64,000 bases of DNA, taken from contig CAKSLI010000004.1 of the NCBI GenBank assembly GCA_934466475.1, forward strand, positions 1 through 64,000, read 5' to 3'. Source of the DNA: an uncultured Oscillospiraceae bacterium. Its GTDB lineage: Bacteria > Bacillota > Clostridia > Oscillospirales > Ruminococcaceae. The translations under genes were made by a program, and so were the position numbers. The notes beneath the pieces were generated by a model. The model worked only from the letters and a program-made list of their open reading frames with translations, did no database searches and had not been told where the DNA came from. Positions 1 to 8,113 of the stretch are shown here, one piece after another. Position 1 is the first letter of the stretch; each line of letters starts with the position of its first letter.

Positions 1-87
1 AGGCATACAGCCTTACTTCGTCGGCTTTCATCGCATTCGGCGCACTCTACCCATTTTCCCTTTTCAAACCGGTTTTTAGAGGTGACC
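1..87. repeat. Family A MITE-like element, partial (cut by window edge)
   Basis: The right part of a family A element: it matches other copies (for example 55680-55760) and ends in the shared terminal motif GGTTTTTAGAGGTGACC. The left end lies outside the window. Confidence 0.85.
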
Positions 88-310
88 ATAAGTCATATAC
101 GAAATCTGCTCGTGTCCCGGTTTTTAGGGCAATGCCGCATAATTATTGTCGTTCGATTGCGCCGTCATATTTTTTGTCAGATTGTACAAATTGAGCGCAG
201 GCAGGCTGGCGCCTGCCAAGCGAAAGTTGTGCAAGATGACGGAAAAGATGCAAGCAAGCGTGCGACAAAGGCTTTAGCCGTTAATTGTGCGGTGTTGCCT
301 TAGAGGTGAC
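88..310. repeat. Family B-like fragment split by a family C element
   Basis: Positions 88-127 match the right half of the family B copy at 26450-26490 and run into GGTTTTTAG. The sequence resumes at 304 as AGGTGACC. TTAG is present on both sides of the intervening family C element (124-127 and 300-303), so C inserted into the terminal repeat of an older element. Confidence 0.7.
128..299. repeat. Family C palindromic element
   Basis: About 172 bp with inverted ends GGCAATGCCGCA and TGCGGTGTTGCC and an internal inverted repeat. It is closely related to 61729-61900 and, in inverse orientation, to 5935-6310. No coding potential is seen. The flanking TTAG duplication supports mobility. Confidence 0.8.
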
Positions 311-338
311 CATCTGAAAAAATGGTGTGGAGGTTTAT

Positions 339-2198
339 ATGAGAAAAATATGGGCGGCTTTAGCGGCGTCCGCTGTTCTGGCAGCGTCTGTGAGCGTGAC
401 CGCAGCTGCGGAAACCGGGTCGAAAAAGGTCACTGCGGTTATCAGCAGCAGCGAGGTTCAGTTAAATGCAGAACTGTACACGGGAAGCTACTACTGGGGA
501 AGCTGGTACTCAAACTGGAACTGGAACCACTATTCTCCTGTCAGCGACTTTATCGACAATACCGGCAGGTATACGATCGCCTATTCAGACGGCAGGAACA
601 TGAATATTTCCCATATCAGTGATAACGGGAAAATTGAGGACACTATAAAATTCAAGCAGCCCATGACGATTGTCGGAGGCGTTGCCTGCGATGATAACGG
701 CAATTTCTATGTTGCCTGCGGAACGGAAGACGAGGCAGGGACAGGGAACATCTGCACATTTGCAGTCTACAAGTATGACAGCGCCGGAACCCTGCTCGGC
801 AAGGCGGAGTATTTCCCGAACGACACCAGTTGGGGTACGCGAGTGCCATTTGACGCCGGAAACTGCGCAATGGCATTCCAGGGAGATTTGCTGATATGCT
901 CCTACGCCCGTGAGATGTACAATGGTCACCAGTCCAATGCTGTTTTCTGCGTTGATACGACTACGATGACCGAAAATCCGTTGTATGACAGCTATGTCAG
1001 CCACTCTTTCGATCAGTCTGTCGTGGTCATTGACGACAATACGGTCGCCTTTGCAGACCACGGAGACGCTTACCCGCGCGGTTTTTCCGTAAATGTCCGC
1101 AGCGATACAAGTTCGCCAATGATGGGACACAACAGCAACGGAGCCTTTGTTCCGTTCCACATTCCCGGCAGCACGGGAGATAATTTCACGAATGCAAGGC
1201 TGACTGAGATAGCGGCTTTGGATACGGGTATCGCATTAGTCGGTTCTTCTGCGAAGTCATCCTCACTGGACTATGAAAGCGAAAAGCAGCAGCTTTTCAT
1301 GCAGGTCATTGACGAGGAAACAGGCGAGAGCCTGCTCAACGGCTCCGCGCGTACAAACGGAGATAAGGGAATCCTGTGGCTCACGGACTACACGGACGGC
1401 AGCGAGGTAAGGGCTTCCGCTGCGGCTGCGCTGGACGATTCCCGGCTTCTTGTAATGTGGGAGCGCTGGAACGACAACAGCCTGGTAAATTCGTATTACT
1501 CCATTATCTCATCTGACGGAAGCATACTTGTTGATTCTGTCCCCATGCAGCACGCCATGCTGAACGGCGCAGAAGAGCTTAAGGTCGATGGCATCATTGC
1601 AAGGTGGATCTACGCGGACGGCGAGGGAAAGGACGCAACTGTCTATCGTCTTGATACCTCATCGGTAAGCAGCGACGTGCTTAAAGAGGCGGCAGTAGAG
1701 CTTTCATATACCGAGAAAGCGTTCACCGGGAAAGCCCTGAAGCCTGCCGTGACCGTAAAATATGAGGGTAAGGCGCTGAAAAACGGTCGGGATTACACAG
1801 TTTCCTACAAGAACAATAAGAATCCGGGCACAGCAACCGTTACGGTCAATGGAAAGGGAGAGTATTCCGGCACTGCGACAGCAACGTTCAGGATAGTTCC
1901 GAAGGCTGTCACGAACGTTAATGCAGTACGGACAACGAAGTCAAAGAACACAGTAACGTGGAAATCCGCTAAGGTCGATGGCTATGAGGTCGAGATAACC
2001 AAATGGGTCAAGGACGGATATTACTACTGGCAGGACAATTCTGTAACAAGAACGGTGACAAAGGCAAAGTATGTTCACAATGCCGGAAACAAGGACGGCG
2101 TGATCTTTGAGTACAGGGTTCGTCCGTTTGTTAAGGCAAATGGAGTAAAGGTATACGGCGAATGGTCTGACAGTGTGAATCCTTATTGGAGTTGGTAA
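339..2198 (+). CDS. Secreted protein with Ig-like and FN3-like C-terminal domains
   Basis: Function unknown; probably exported or surface-associated. The start at 339 is chosen because GGAGG lies 6 bases before this ATG; an in-frame GTG at 327 has no such site. Residues 1-24 are a clear signal peptide (MRKIWAALAA then AVLAASVSVTAAAE). The middle (about 30-440) is rich in Trp, Asp and Gly and may be beta-propeller-like, but I cannot name it. About residues 455-525 form the Ig-like domain common in Clostridia surface proteins (YTEKAFTGKALKP, then GKGEYSGTATATF). The last 85 residues resemble fibronectin type III. No sortase signal or membrane anchor is seen. It is monocistronic, with repeats upstream and a terminator at 2229. 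Confidence 0.85.
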   Translation: MRKIWAALAASAVLAASVSVTAAAETGSKKVTAVISSSEVQLNAELYTGSYYWGSWYSNWNWNHYSPVSDFIDNTGRYTIAYSDGRNMNISHISDNGKIEDTIKFKQPMTIVGGVACDDNGNFYVACGTEDEAGTGNICTFAVYKYDSAGTLLGKAEYFPNDTSWGTRVPFDAGNCAMAFQGDLLICSYAREMYNGHQSNAVFCVDTTTMTENPLYDSYVSHSFDQSVVVIDDNTVAFADHGDAYPRGFSVNVRSDTSSPMMGHNSNGAFVPFHIPGSTGDNFTNARLTEIAALDTGIALVGSSAKSSSLDYESEKQQLFMQVIDEETGESLLNGSARTNGDKGILWLTDYTDGSEVRASAAAALDDSRLLVMWERWNDNSLVNSYYSIISSDGSILVDSVPMQHAMLNGAEELKVDGIIARWIYADGEGKDATVYRLDTSSVSSDVLKEAAVELSYTEKAFTGKALKPAVTVKYEGKALKNGRDYTVSYKNNKNPGTATVTVNGKGEYSGTATATFRIVPKAVTNVNAVRTTKSKNTVTWKSAKVDGYEVEITKWVKDGYYYWQDNSVTRTVTKAKYVHNAGNKDGVIFEYRVRPFVKANGVKVYGEWSDSVNPYWSW

Positions 2199-2228
2199 AC
2201 AGAAACCGGATCCGTCCTGAAATAATTT

Positions 2229-2257
2229 TGAGCCCTGGTAATTCCAGGGCTCTTTTC
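2229..2257 (+). terminator. Intrinsic terminator
   Basis: GAGCCCTGG and CCAGGGCTC form a stem followed by TTTTCTG, just after the secreted-protein gene. Confidence 0.85.
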
Positions 2258-2378
2258 TGCCACGCAGGAAAACACAGAATCGTATGATATTCATAACCTG
2301 CCGAAGGCTTATGGTGTATAATCTGCACAAATCACAGAGGACAAAAACAGCAGTACCGACAAAATTAAATCCTGCCGG

Positions 2379-2407
2379 TTGACAACCGGGTTAGTTTGTG
2401 CTAATAT
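2379..2407 (+). promoter_or_regulatory. Promoter of the TetR-hydrolase operon with an embedded GTTAG-N6-CTAAT palindrome
   Basis: TTGACA (2379-2384), 17-base spacer, TAATAT (2402-2407). GTTAG-TTTGTG-CTAAT at 2390-2405 covers the spacer and the -10. The same layout occurs at 7118-7146 in front of the paralogous hydrolase locus. Confidence 0.75.
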
Positions 2408-2412
2408 AGTCC

Positions 2413-2440
2413 TGTGACCGAAATATAAAAAACAGTCACA
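2413..2440 (+). promoter_or_regulatory. Candidate operator, TGTGAC-N16-GTCACA
   Basis: An inverted repeat between the -10 and the ribosome site of the tetR-like gene. It is a plausible autoregulatory site for the encoded TetR protein (inference). Confidence 0.5.
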
Positions 2441-2456
2441 GAATGGAGGGGCTTCT

Positions 2457-3053
2457 GTGCCGACCGCATTTACTGATGAAGAAATGGACCGTATCCGCAG
2501 TGAACTGATTCAAGCAGGCATACGGCTCAGCAAGGAACTGGGGCTTCAGAGAATGTCCGTTGAAAAGCTCACCGAAGCCGTTGGGATAGCCAAGGGCAGC
2601 TTCTACCTGTTTTTCGGCTCAAAGGAGGATTTCATACTCGCGATAGCGGAGTTCGCTGGCAGGGAAACGCAGAAAATGCTTCTTTCAAGGCTGAACGGGC
2701 GCAGGCAGATGCCGGCGCACGAGTTCATGGAGTTCTTCAACGAGTATCTGCATTCCGACCTTGAATTAATGAACGGACTTACCGTGAATGACTTCTTCTG
2801 GCTGCAAAAGCATATTAAAAAGCAGGTGCTGTTTGATCCTGAAGCTCAGATAAAAACCGCAGAGCTGTGGCTGTCGCTGATAGACGACGTCAGACCTGGC
2901 GTTGACCCCGGAACATTCGTGAATCTGATAAAATCAATTTACGCCATAAGGGAGCACAGCGACACGATGGTTAAGGGTTCGATCGAAAGAAGCGTTCAGA
3001 TACTGCTGAGCACCATAGAAATATACATCAGTGGAAAGGGCGATATCGTATGA
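2457..3053 (+). CDS. TetR-family transcriptional regulator
   Basis: 198-residue regulator. The N-terminal helix-turn-helix spans about residues 12-55 (LQRMSVEKLTEAVGIAKGSFY, then LFFGSKEDF, the typical TetR pattern). The C-terminal ligand domain is not assignable to a known effector. The start is GTG at 2457, six bases after GGAGGGG. The stop overlaps the next gene by 4 bases (ATGA), so it is translationally coupled to two alpha/beta hydrolases. It probably represses this operon in response to a hydrolase substrate or a related small molecule (inference). A promoter and two palindromes lie directly upstream. Confidence 0.9.
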   Translation: MPTAFTDEEMDRIRSELIQAGIRLSKELGLQRMSVEKLTEAVGIAKGSFYLFFGSKEDFILAIAEFAGRETQKMLLSRLNGRRQMPAHEFMEFFNEYLHSDLELMNGLTVNDFFWLQKHIKKQVLFDPEAQIKTAELWLSLIDDVRPGVDPGTFVNLIKSIYAIREHSDTMVKGSIERSVQILLSTIEIYISGKGDIV

Positions 3054-3895
3054 AAACATTTACCGAAGAGTACAGAGAATTTCTCACAACGCATGAGTTC
3101 AGGACTGTGAACGCCGCCGGGCAGGATTTTGAGGTGATAGACTCCGGGAGCGGCGGGCAGACCATTGTATTCCTGAACGGCGTGGACATGTATCAGTTCT
3201 GGAAGGATTACGTTTCAGCCCTTGAAAACAACTATCGCACAGTGATGATGAAGTATCCCCTGACTGTCTGGAAAAACACCGAAATGGCGGCGCTTCTCCA
3301 CGAGCTTTTCATAAAGCTCGGGATAGACGCTCCGATACTTGTCGGGATAAGCGACGGCGGAGTACTCGCGCAGCTTTACGCAAAGCTGTACAGGGTCAGC
3401 GGACTTATAATGGTGTCCACCCTGACCGTTGATTCCTCTTATGTTGAGTCGATGAAAAAGGAAAAGTTCTTCATGCCGATTATGAAGCGTTACATAAAAA
3501 AGACGAGCTTTGACAAGCTCAGGGTAAGGCTTGTGGAATCGGTCAAAAAGCATTTCCGCAACGAAACGGAGGAAGAAAAGGCGTATGCCGTATCGTTCCT
3601 GGAATGCGTCGGCTCGGACGAAGGTTACAGGTATATGTTCCTGCGGGCGATCCAGGCAACGAACGATATAACAAGGCTGGAGAAGTTCCAGAAGGGAGAT
3701 TTCAGCTATCTTGCGGGAAAGGTCCTTGTGCTTATTCCGGAAAACGACATGTTCGACAAGTCGGATTCGCAGAAGCTTGTGGATGTATTCACCGACCCGG
3801 TCGTAAAGCGGACCTATGGAGGACATCTTGGGCTTGTCATGCGTTCTGACCTTTACATACCTGAGATCAAGCGGTTCTTACATGACAATTTCTGA
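3050..3895 (+). CDS. Alpha/beta-fold hydrolase
   Basis: 281 residues with no signal peptide, so cytoplasmic. The nucleophile elbow is GISDGG (about residues 97-102, Ser nucleophile). An early strand with IVFLNG and a late GGHLGL supply the oxyanion-hole strand and the probable catalytic His. The acid is probably in PENDMFD near residue 230. The substrate cannot be told from sequence. It overlaps the upstream TetR gene by 4 bases and is followed 12 bases later by a second hydrolase gene, so the three form one operon. Confidence 0.85.
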   Translation: MKTFTEEYREFLTTHEFRTVNAAGQDFEVIDSGSGGQTIVFLNGVDMYQFWKDYVSALENNYRTVMMKYPLTVWKNTEMAALLHELFIKLGIDAPILVGISDGGVLAQLYAKLYRVSGLIMVSTLTVDSSYVESMKKEKFFMPIMKRYIKKTSFDKLRVRLVESVKKHFRNETEEEKAYAVSFLECVGSDEGYRYMFLRAIQATNDITRLEKFQKGDFSYLAGKVLVLIPENDMFDKSDSQKLVDVFTDPVVKRTYGGHLGLVMRSDLYIPEIKRFLHDNF

Positions 3896-3907
3896 GAGGA
3901 GCCTGAT

Positions 3908-5110
3908 ATGGAAAAATACGACATAACAAAGCCCATAGAAATCCCCGTAGGAATGCACAAATTGAACAACGACCCCGGCATCAGCTTTCAGCTCAACCGC
4001 CTTGTGAACATGGACGGCTGCGACCTTTCCGTTGCAAGGGAGATAGGTCCCTCAATAAAGACCACCGCTGAGTTTTACGGCGTGCTGAAAAGCAGGGCTG
4101 ACCTGGAGCTTGAAAACGGCCATATAAAGAATGCGGCGGCGCTGTACCGCATGTCGGAATTCTACACCGACTGGGAGGACCCGGACGGACTCGCGTCGTG
4201 GAAAAAGGCGCGGGAGCTTTTCTTCAGGTATTACGCGGACTTTTTCAGCGGCGAACACCCGCTAATCGAGCTTGTAAGCGTGCCATACGAAAGCTATGCC
4301 ATGCCGGTGCTGAAATTCAATTCGCAGTCCCCGAAAGGCAGGATAGTCATGCATGGCGGCTTTGACTCCAGCTATGAGGAGTTTTTCAGCGAATGCGAGT
4401 ATCTCCGGGAGCACGGCTATGACGTTTATCTGTTTGAGGGACCGGGACAGGGCGAATGTATCAGGAACCACGGGGCTCCGCTTATCATCGAATGGGAGAA
4501 GCCGGTCATGGCGGTCACGCATTATTTCGACCTGCACGATGTTATCCTGGTGGGTCAGTCACTGGGCGGATTTTTCGCGCCGAGAGCTTCGGCGTTTGAC
4601 GATAGGGTATCCAAATGCGTGAGCATTGCGCAGTTCGGCGCGCTGAAAATGAATTTCCATGACAACGCTTTTGTGAACGGGCTTGCCGCAGGTCTGCTGA
4701 ATATTGTGCTTTATGGCTTCGGCTGGCTGATAAATATTCTATACGCGGCGAAAAAGGGAAAGGGAATGCCGTTTTTCCGCACATATTTCCACCGCATGGG
4801 AACAACAAATGTTTACCGTCTTGCAAGGTTCCTATGGAGCATAGACCTCCGACCGATAGCCGACAGGCTGACCAAGGATTACCTCGTAATAAGCGGCAGT
4901 AAGGACGCCATGGCATGCCGCGCTGGTCTCGGAAGACATCTGATTGTCCTGCGGAATGCACGGTCAGTATCCTCCAGGGAGATAACAGCTTACGAAAAGG
5001 GCGCAGACCACTGCTGCTGCGGAAACCAGACAGCGGCAATGGACGCGGTCCTGCTGTGGGCGGAGCTCATGGAACGCAGGGACATGTCCCTTGACAGCTG
5101 CCAGGAATAG
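3908..5110 (+). CDS. Alpha/beta hydrolase of the FrsA / pseudooxynicotine-hydrolase-like type
   Basis: 400 residues, paralogous to the gene at 8114-9304 along its whole length: both begin KYDITKP and share KLN, QLNR, the helical N-terminal third, IVMHGGFDSSYEEFF (here) versus ILIHGGNDSYFEEF (there), and FEGPGQG. The nucleophile elbow is GQSLGG; the likely acid is in SGSKDAM and the His in GADHCCCGN. The N-terminal helical cap followed by a hydrolase core is typical of the 2,6-dihydroxypseudooxynicotine hydrolase-like group. Substrate unknown. An AGGAG site precedes the ATG. It is the last gene of the TetR operon, with a terminator at 5119. Confidence 0.85.
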   Translation: MEKYDITKPIEIPVGMHKLNNDPGISFQLNRLVNMDGCDLSVAREIGPSIKTTAEFYGVLKSRADLELENGHIKNAAALYRMSEFYTDWEDPDGLASWKKARELFFRYYADFFSGEHPLIELVSVPYESYAMPVLKFNSQSPKGRIVMHGGFDSSYEEFFSECEYLREHGYDVYLFEGPGQGECIRNHGAPLIIEWEKPVMAVTHYFDLHDVILVGQSLGGFFAPRASAFDDRVSKCVSIAQFGALKMNFHDNAFVNGLAAGLLNIVLYGFGWLINILYAAKKGKGMPFFRTYFHRMGTTNVYRLARFLWSIDLRPIADRLTKDYLVISGSKDAMACRAGLGRHLIVLRNARSVSSREITAYEKGADHCCCGNQTAAMDAVLLWAELMERRDMSLDSCQE

Positions 5111-5118
5111 GTGTTAAA

Positions 5119-5147
5119 AACGGGCGTACAGAAATGTGCGCCCGTTC
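5119..5147. terminator. Hairpin terminator between convergent genes
   Basis: AACGGGCG and CGCCCGTT arms around a short loop, between convergent genes ending at 5110 and 5163. A preceding A-run and following pyrimidine-rich stretch allow action in both directions. Confidence 0.75.
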
Positions 5148-5162
5148 CTAATATCTGCCCTG

Positions 5163-5804
5163 TTATTTTGCCGCTGAACTTTTATCGCCTACAAACCAGT
5201 AATCGCACATTTCGCCGCCGGAGGCCAGGGTCTGCTTTCTGATGAGCTTTGCGTGCATTAATCCTGCCGACAGCAGATCAATCTCGCACATGACCGGAAG
5301 GATATCAAGATAACCCTCCCTGCGGGCAAAATCGTTCAGCGGACATCTGGTGAAATGATAGTAGAATCCCTCTGCATGTTTTGTCTTGTCGAAATTAAAG
5401 TCCCATGATATCCCTTTGTACTGCGGGTGGACTTCAAGCCACTCAGCATTCCGGTGCATCCTTTTTTCCAGCTTTTCCAGTCCTGATTTGTTCGCGTTCA
5501 TAAATATTCCGACAGCTTTCATGAGCGGAAATCCCATAACTTCGTGGGTTATCTCCCGCAGGTCGTCAACGCTGATTTTGCCCTCCGCAGATTCCCATAC
5601 GGCAAAGAACAGCAGGCACTCGTACAGGTTGGACGCCATTGGATTGTCCTTTCCGATGTCGTCAGCGCGGTTAAGCATATTACGGTAAATTGAGTCTGTC
5701 CTGCGTATCAGGAGCGCTGTTTCTTCCTTTCCGAAACGCCTGATAAGGCTCTTCCTAACAATGGGTATTATCATTTTCCAGTACTTGTCGGTATATTCCA
5801 TCAT
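5163..5804 (-). CDS. L-2-amino-thiazoline-4-carboxylate hydrolase-like protein
   Basis: 213 residues. The pattern matches the ATC-hydrolase-like family: an N-terminal helical part, a central helix set, and the C-terminal FYYHFTRCPLNDFARREG and LPVMCEID segments carrying the conserved Cys residues and acidic residues. The founding member converts a thiazoline to N-carbamoyl-cysteine in Pseudomonas, but most Clostridia homologues are uncharacterised, so the substrate here is open. The ATG at 5804 is chosen over an in-frame GTG at 5819 because GGAGG lies 8 bases before it. It has its own strong promoter with an operator-like palindrome. It converges on the TetR-hydrolase operon. Confidence 0.75.
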   Translation of the reverse strand: MMEYTDKYWKMIIPIVRKSLIRRFGKEETALLIRRTDSIYRNMLNRADDIGKDNPMASNLYECLLFFAVWESAEGKISVDDLREITHEVMGFPLMKAVGIFMNANKSGLEKLEKRMHRNAEWLEVHPQYKGISWDFNFDKTKHAEGFYYHFTRCPLNDFARREGYLDILPVMCEIDLLSAGLMHAKLIRKQTLASGGEMCDYWFVGDKSSAAK

Positions 5805-5831
5805 ACGATCGTCCTCCACTTCTTACAGTAG

Positions 5832-5883
5832 GTTAGTTTATACTACCCGATTGGATTATATCACAAAACGTCAGGTTTGTCAA
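5832..5883 (-). promoter_or_regulatory. Promoter plus GGTAG-N6-CTAAC operator-like site
   Basis: On the minus strand: TTGACA (5883-5878), 17-base spacer, TATAAT (5860-5855), then 7 bases later GGTAG-TATAAA-CTAAC (5847-5832). The layout is the same as at 26114-26163 and 37825-37876. Confidence 0.75.
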
Positions 5884-5934
5884 TCAGCCCCGGAGTATAA
5901 GTCCTTAGGCATGAAATAATTGCTGAAAATATAA

Positions 5935-6310
5935 GGCAACACCGCACAAAGACCATTTATTGGATTTTGCACGTGTCTTGCTTGTATCTTGCACAATTCG
6001 TCCTAGCAAGGCGTGATCTCCCCCTGCGGGGGAGTGTGTCAGAGCGACGGCTTCGCTTTACGTACGCAGTGACAGAGGGGTTAGTTTGGCACAACATATC
6101 ACCGCCTTCAAAAGTGCGATGTTTCATTTTGTGCCAAACTAACGAAAGACCAGCCTTGCGTCGCTAGTTGTTGACTTGAAAACGCTATCGCTTCCGTCAA
6201 CAACTCCTCATTGTACAATCTGACGAAAAATCGAGATTAGCCAATCAGCGAAGCGTAATATTGGCAATACTAACTGTGCAATACACGCACAATCTTTGTG
6301 CGGTATTGCC
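5935..6310. repeat. Composite family C element with nested inserts
   Basis: Ends GGCAACACCGCA and TGCGGTATTGCC match family C, in inverse orientation. It is about 376 bp against about 172 bp for the other copies. The extra length lies in the loop of the central palindrome: a segment of about 6019-6150 carrying a perfect 15-bp inverted repeat (6080-6094 and 6129-6143, GTTAGTTTGGCACAA), and a second small hairpin (6166-6175 and 6196-6205). It abuts the cas8c remnant. No credible coding sequence is present. Confidence 0.7.
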
Positions 6311-6654
6311 CTGGACATTTCTGCATTCTGGTGATAGTATCCAAGCGCAAATTCCGCCTGCTCTGTCATTGAAAAAGTCGCGGGAAGGCTGCATCCGATC
6401 TTTTCTGTGATCTCTTCAAGCATTCTGCTGAAGTAAACCGCTAGCCCCTTATCAAGCTTTGAAAGATGATACTGCGACATGGTGGCAAGCTTTCCGATGA
6501 CCAGCGCCGGCGCAGTGCAGGCTGATGTGTAATACTTTTCCACAACGCCGGCATTCACTTTGCCGAGCGAGGTGTTCTGTATCTTGGCATACACAGCCAT
6601 GAGCCGCCCCGTCTGGTAAGCCTTCGATGGACTTTCCGTATTGAGTTCTGCCAT
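6311..6654 (-). pseudogene. Remnant of cas8c/csd1 C-terminus (type I-C CRISPR-Cas)
   Basis: About 115 codons resembling the C-terminal end of Cas8c (Csd1), the large subunit of the type I-C Cascade complex: a YQTGRLMAVYAKIQ segment, then EKYYTSACTAPALVIGKL, and the family's terminal EQAEFALGYYHQ. Intact Cas8c is about 550-650 residues. Upstream (toward higher coordinates) it is cut by a family A element; downstream it runs without its own stop into a family C element. The rest of the gene is absent. A cas2-like remnant lies on the other side of the family A element in opposite orientation, so the locus was rearranged and is dead. Confidence 0.75.
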
Positions 6655-6660
6655 AATAAG

Positions 6661-6888
6661 GGAACCTCTAAAAACCGGTTTGAAAGGGAAAATGGGTAGA
6701 GTGCGCCGAATGCGATGAAAGCCGACGAAGTAAGGCTGTATGCCTTACGAGGAGGTGCAACACGATGTTGCAGAGCGAAATAACCGGGCGACGGCATGGA
6801 CGCCGTCGCATCAGAAATTTCGCTCGTTGAAAGAAGCAGGCGGTGTGCTATACCCATTTTCACTCAAACAAGGTTTTTAGAGGTGACC
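6661..6888. repeat. Family A MITE-like element
   Basis: Full-length copy with terminal GGAACCTCTAAAAACC and GGTTTTTAGAGGTGACC, containing the internal palindrome GGGCGACGGCATG / CATGCCGTCGCCC-type stem and the TAAGGCTGTATGCCTTA stem. It lies between the cas8c and cas2 remnants. Confidence 0.85.
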
Positions 6889-6889
6889 T

Positions 6890-7012
6890 AAAATCATTGA
6901 TAAAGACCTCGACTCAATACGTACTTATCATCTCGGAAAGAACTGGGATAACAAGATCACCGTTATCGGCAAGCCTCCGAAGATCGTGCAGGAAGATACC
7001 CTGATCTTATAA
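6890..7012 (+). pseudogene. Remnant of cas2 C-terminus
   Basis: 40 codons in one frame ending in TAA at 7010-7012. The peptide reads IDKDLDSIRTYHLGKNW then a KITVIGKPP stretch and ends EDTLIL. It fits the end of Cas2 (IDxxxDSIRxYxLG...EHYGxKPxxxxxxxLII). The N-terminal half, including the catalytic Asp, is missing; the fragment starts directly at the end of the family A element. A Cas2 assignment from 40 residues is probable, not certain. Confidence 0.65.
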
Positions 7013-7117
7013 TGCCCAAACGTCAGTTCAGTCAAAAGCCGATGTTCAGCCGATGGAATGACCCAGAAAACTGATACCTGATAATTTTGTGCAAATTTAC
7101 GAAATTACAAAAAGCCT

Positions 7118-7146
7118 TTGAATTGTGAGTTAGAAGGTGCTAATAT
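7118..7146 (+). promoter_or_regulatory. Promoter of the AraC-hydrolase operon with GTTAG-N6-CTAAT palindrome
   Basis: TTGAAT (7118-7123), 17-base spacer, TAATAT (7141-7146). GTTAG-AAGGTG-CTAAT at 7129-7144 overlaps the -10, as at 2390-2405. The roughly 165-base leader up to 7316 holds GC-rich possible hairpins; nothing else was recognised in 7013-7117 or 7147-7315. Confidence 0.65.
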
Positions 7147-7315
7147 ATTTTTGAACGTATTTCCCGCCGCGCCAGGAAGGATCTGACCGCCAGAGCCGGC
7201 GATTGCTGCGTTATATCCCGGAATTGCGCGCCCGGGCGGGGATATCAGGGGCTGATTTAACAGGTGGTTTCACTACTTTTCCGCGTATGGCGGAAAGCAC
7301 GAAAGAAGAACGAAA

Positions 7316-8056
7316 ATGACAACAGAGGCACTATTTGAATATGACCATATACTTATGCGTGCAGAGTACCGTACTCCCGACCCGCACAGCCATCTTGCGG
7401 TTCATCTGATCCTCGGGACGGAAAGCAATGTCCACTGTGATATTTCGGGCGAACATATTGAGGCTCCGGGAATTTTCATTGCGGCGGACATCACACATAC
7501 AGCGTACACAACTGGCGGCGGAATGCTGGTTTACCTGTTTGATCCGGCGTGCCGCTATGCGGACATGATAAATGAAATCCGCCTATGTGGAGAGCCGTTT
7601 CAGCTCCTGCCGGAAAACACTGCGGACAAAATACGTTCCGCATGGAACAGCAGCGTTTCTCCCGCGCAGGCTGACCGCAGTATCCTTGATATCCTTGGGT
7701 TTCCGGCGGCAGACGCTTCGCGCAGGGACGGGCGCGCAACAGCCGTGCTTGACCTGCTCCGCTCCCTTGACGATATCCCGGAGGACATAGTACAGCGGCT
7801 TTGCAGCGAAGCGTGCCTGTCGCAGAGCCGTTTGTCGCACCTTTTCAGGGAGAATGTCGGGATATCGCTTCACAGGTACCTTGCATGGGAGAAAATGCGC
7901 AAGGGATATGTGAATTATCAGAAATACGGCAGTATCACCGAAGCCGCAATGCGTGCCGGATTCGATTCGCCGTCCCATTTTGCCGCGACCTGCAAGAGAA
8001 TGTTCGGGATCTCCTTTTCGGATTTTGTAAAGGGAGAAAAGTCAGCAGGTAAATGA
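7316..8056 (+). CDS. AraC-family transcriptional regulator
   Basis: 246 residues. The N-terminal part (about 20-85) looks like a cupin sensor (HSHLAVHLILG, then GIFIAADITHTAY). The C-terminal part (about 145-240) is a double helix-turn-helix: LSQSRLSHLFRENVGISLHRYL and then GSITEAAMRAGFDSPSHFAATCKRMFGISF, the AraC signature. It lies 57 bases ahead of a hydrolase gene and probably activates it. The ATG follows GAAAGAAGAACGAAA, a weak ribosome site. Confidence 0.9.
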   Translation: MTTEALFEYDHILMRAEYRTPDPHSHLAVHLILGTESNVHCDISGEHIEAPGIFIAADITHTAYTTGGGMLVYLFDPACRYADMINEIRLCGEPFQLLPENTADKIRSAWNSSVSPAQADRSILDILGFPAADASRRDGRATAVLDLLRSLDDIPEDIVQRLCSEACLSQSRLSHLFRENVGISLHRYLAWEKMRKGYVNYQKYGSITEAAMRAGFDSPSHFAATCKRMFGISFSDFVKGEKSAGK

Positions 8057-8113
8057 AAGTAATTCTCATCGGAATATGCTACAATATTGTCACAAACAAA
8101 GGGAGGCATAACG

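Noticed and set aside
1..310. Small open frames within the repeats at the left edge
   Set aside because: They lie inside MITE-like elements and change between copies; no coding evidence.
6660..7315. Possible CRISPR array next to the cas remnants
   Set aside because: No repeated unit with regular spacing is present; the repeats there are a single MITE-like element and GC-rich hairpins.
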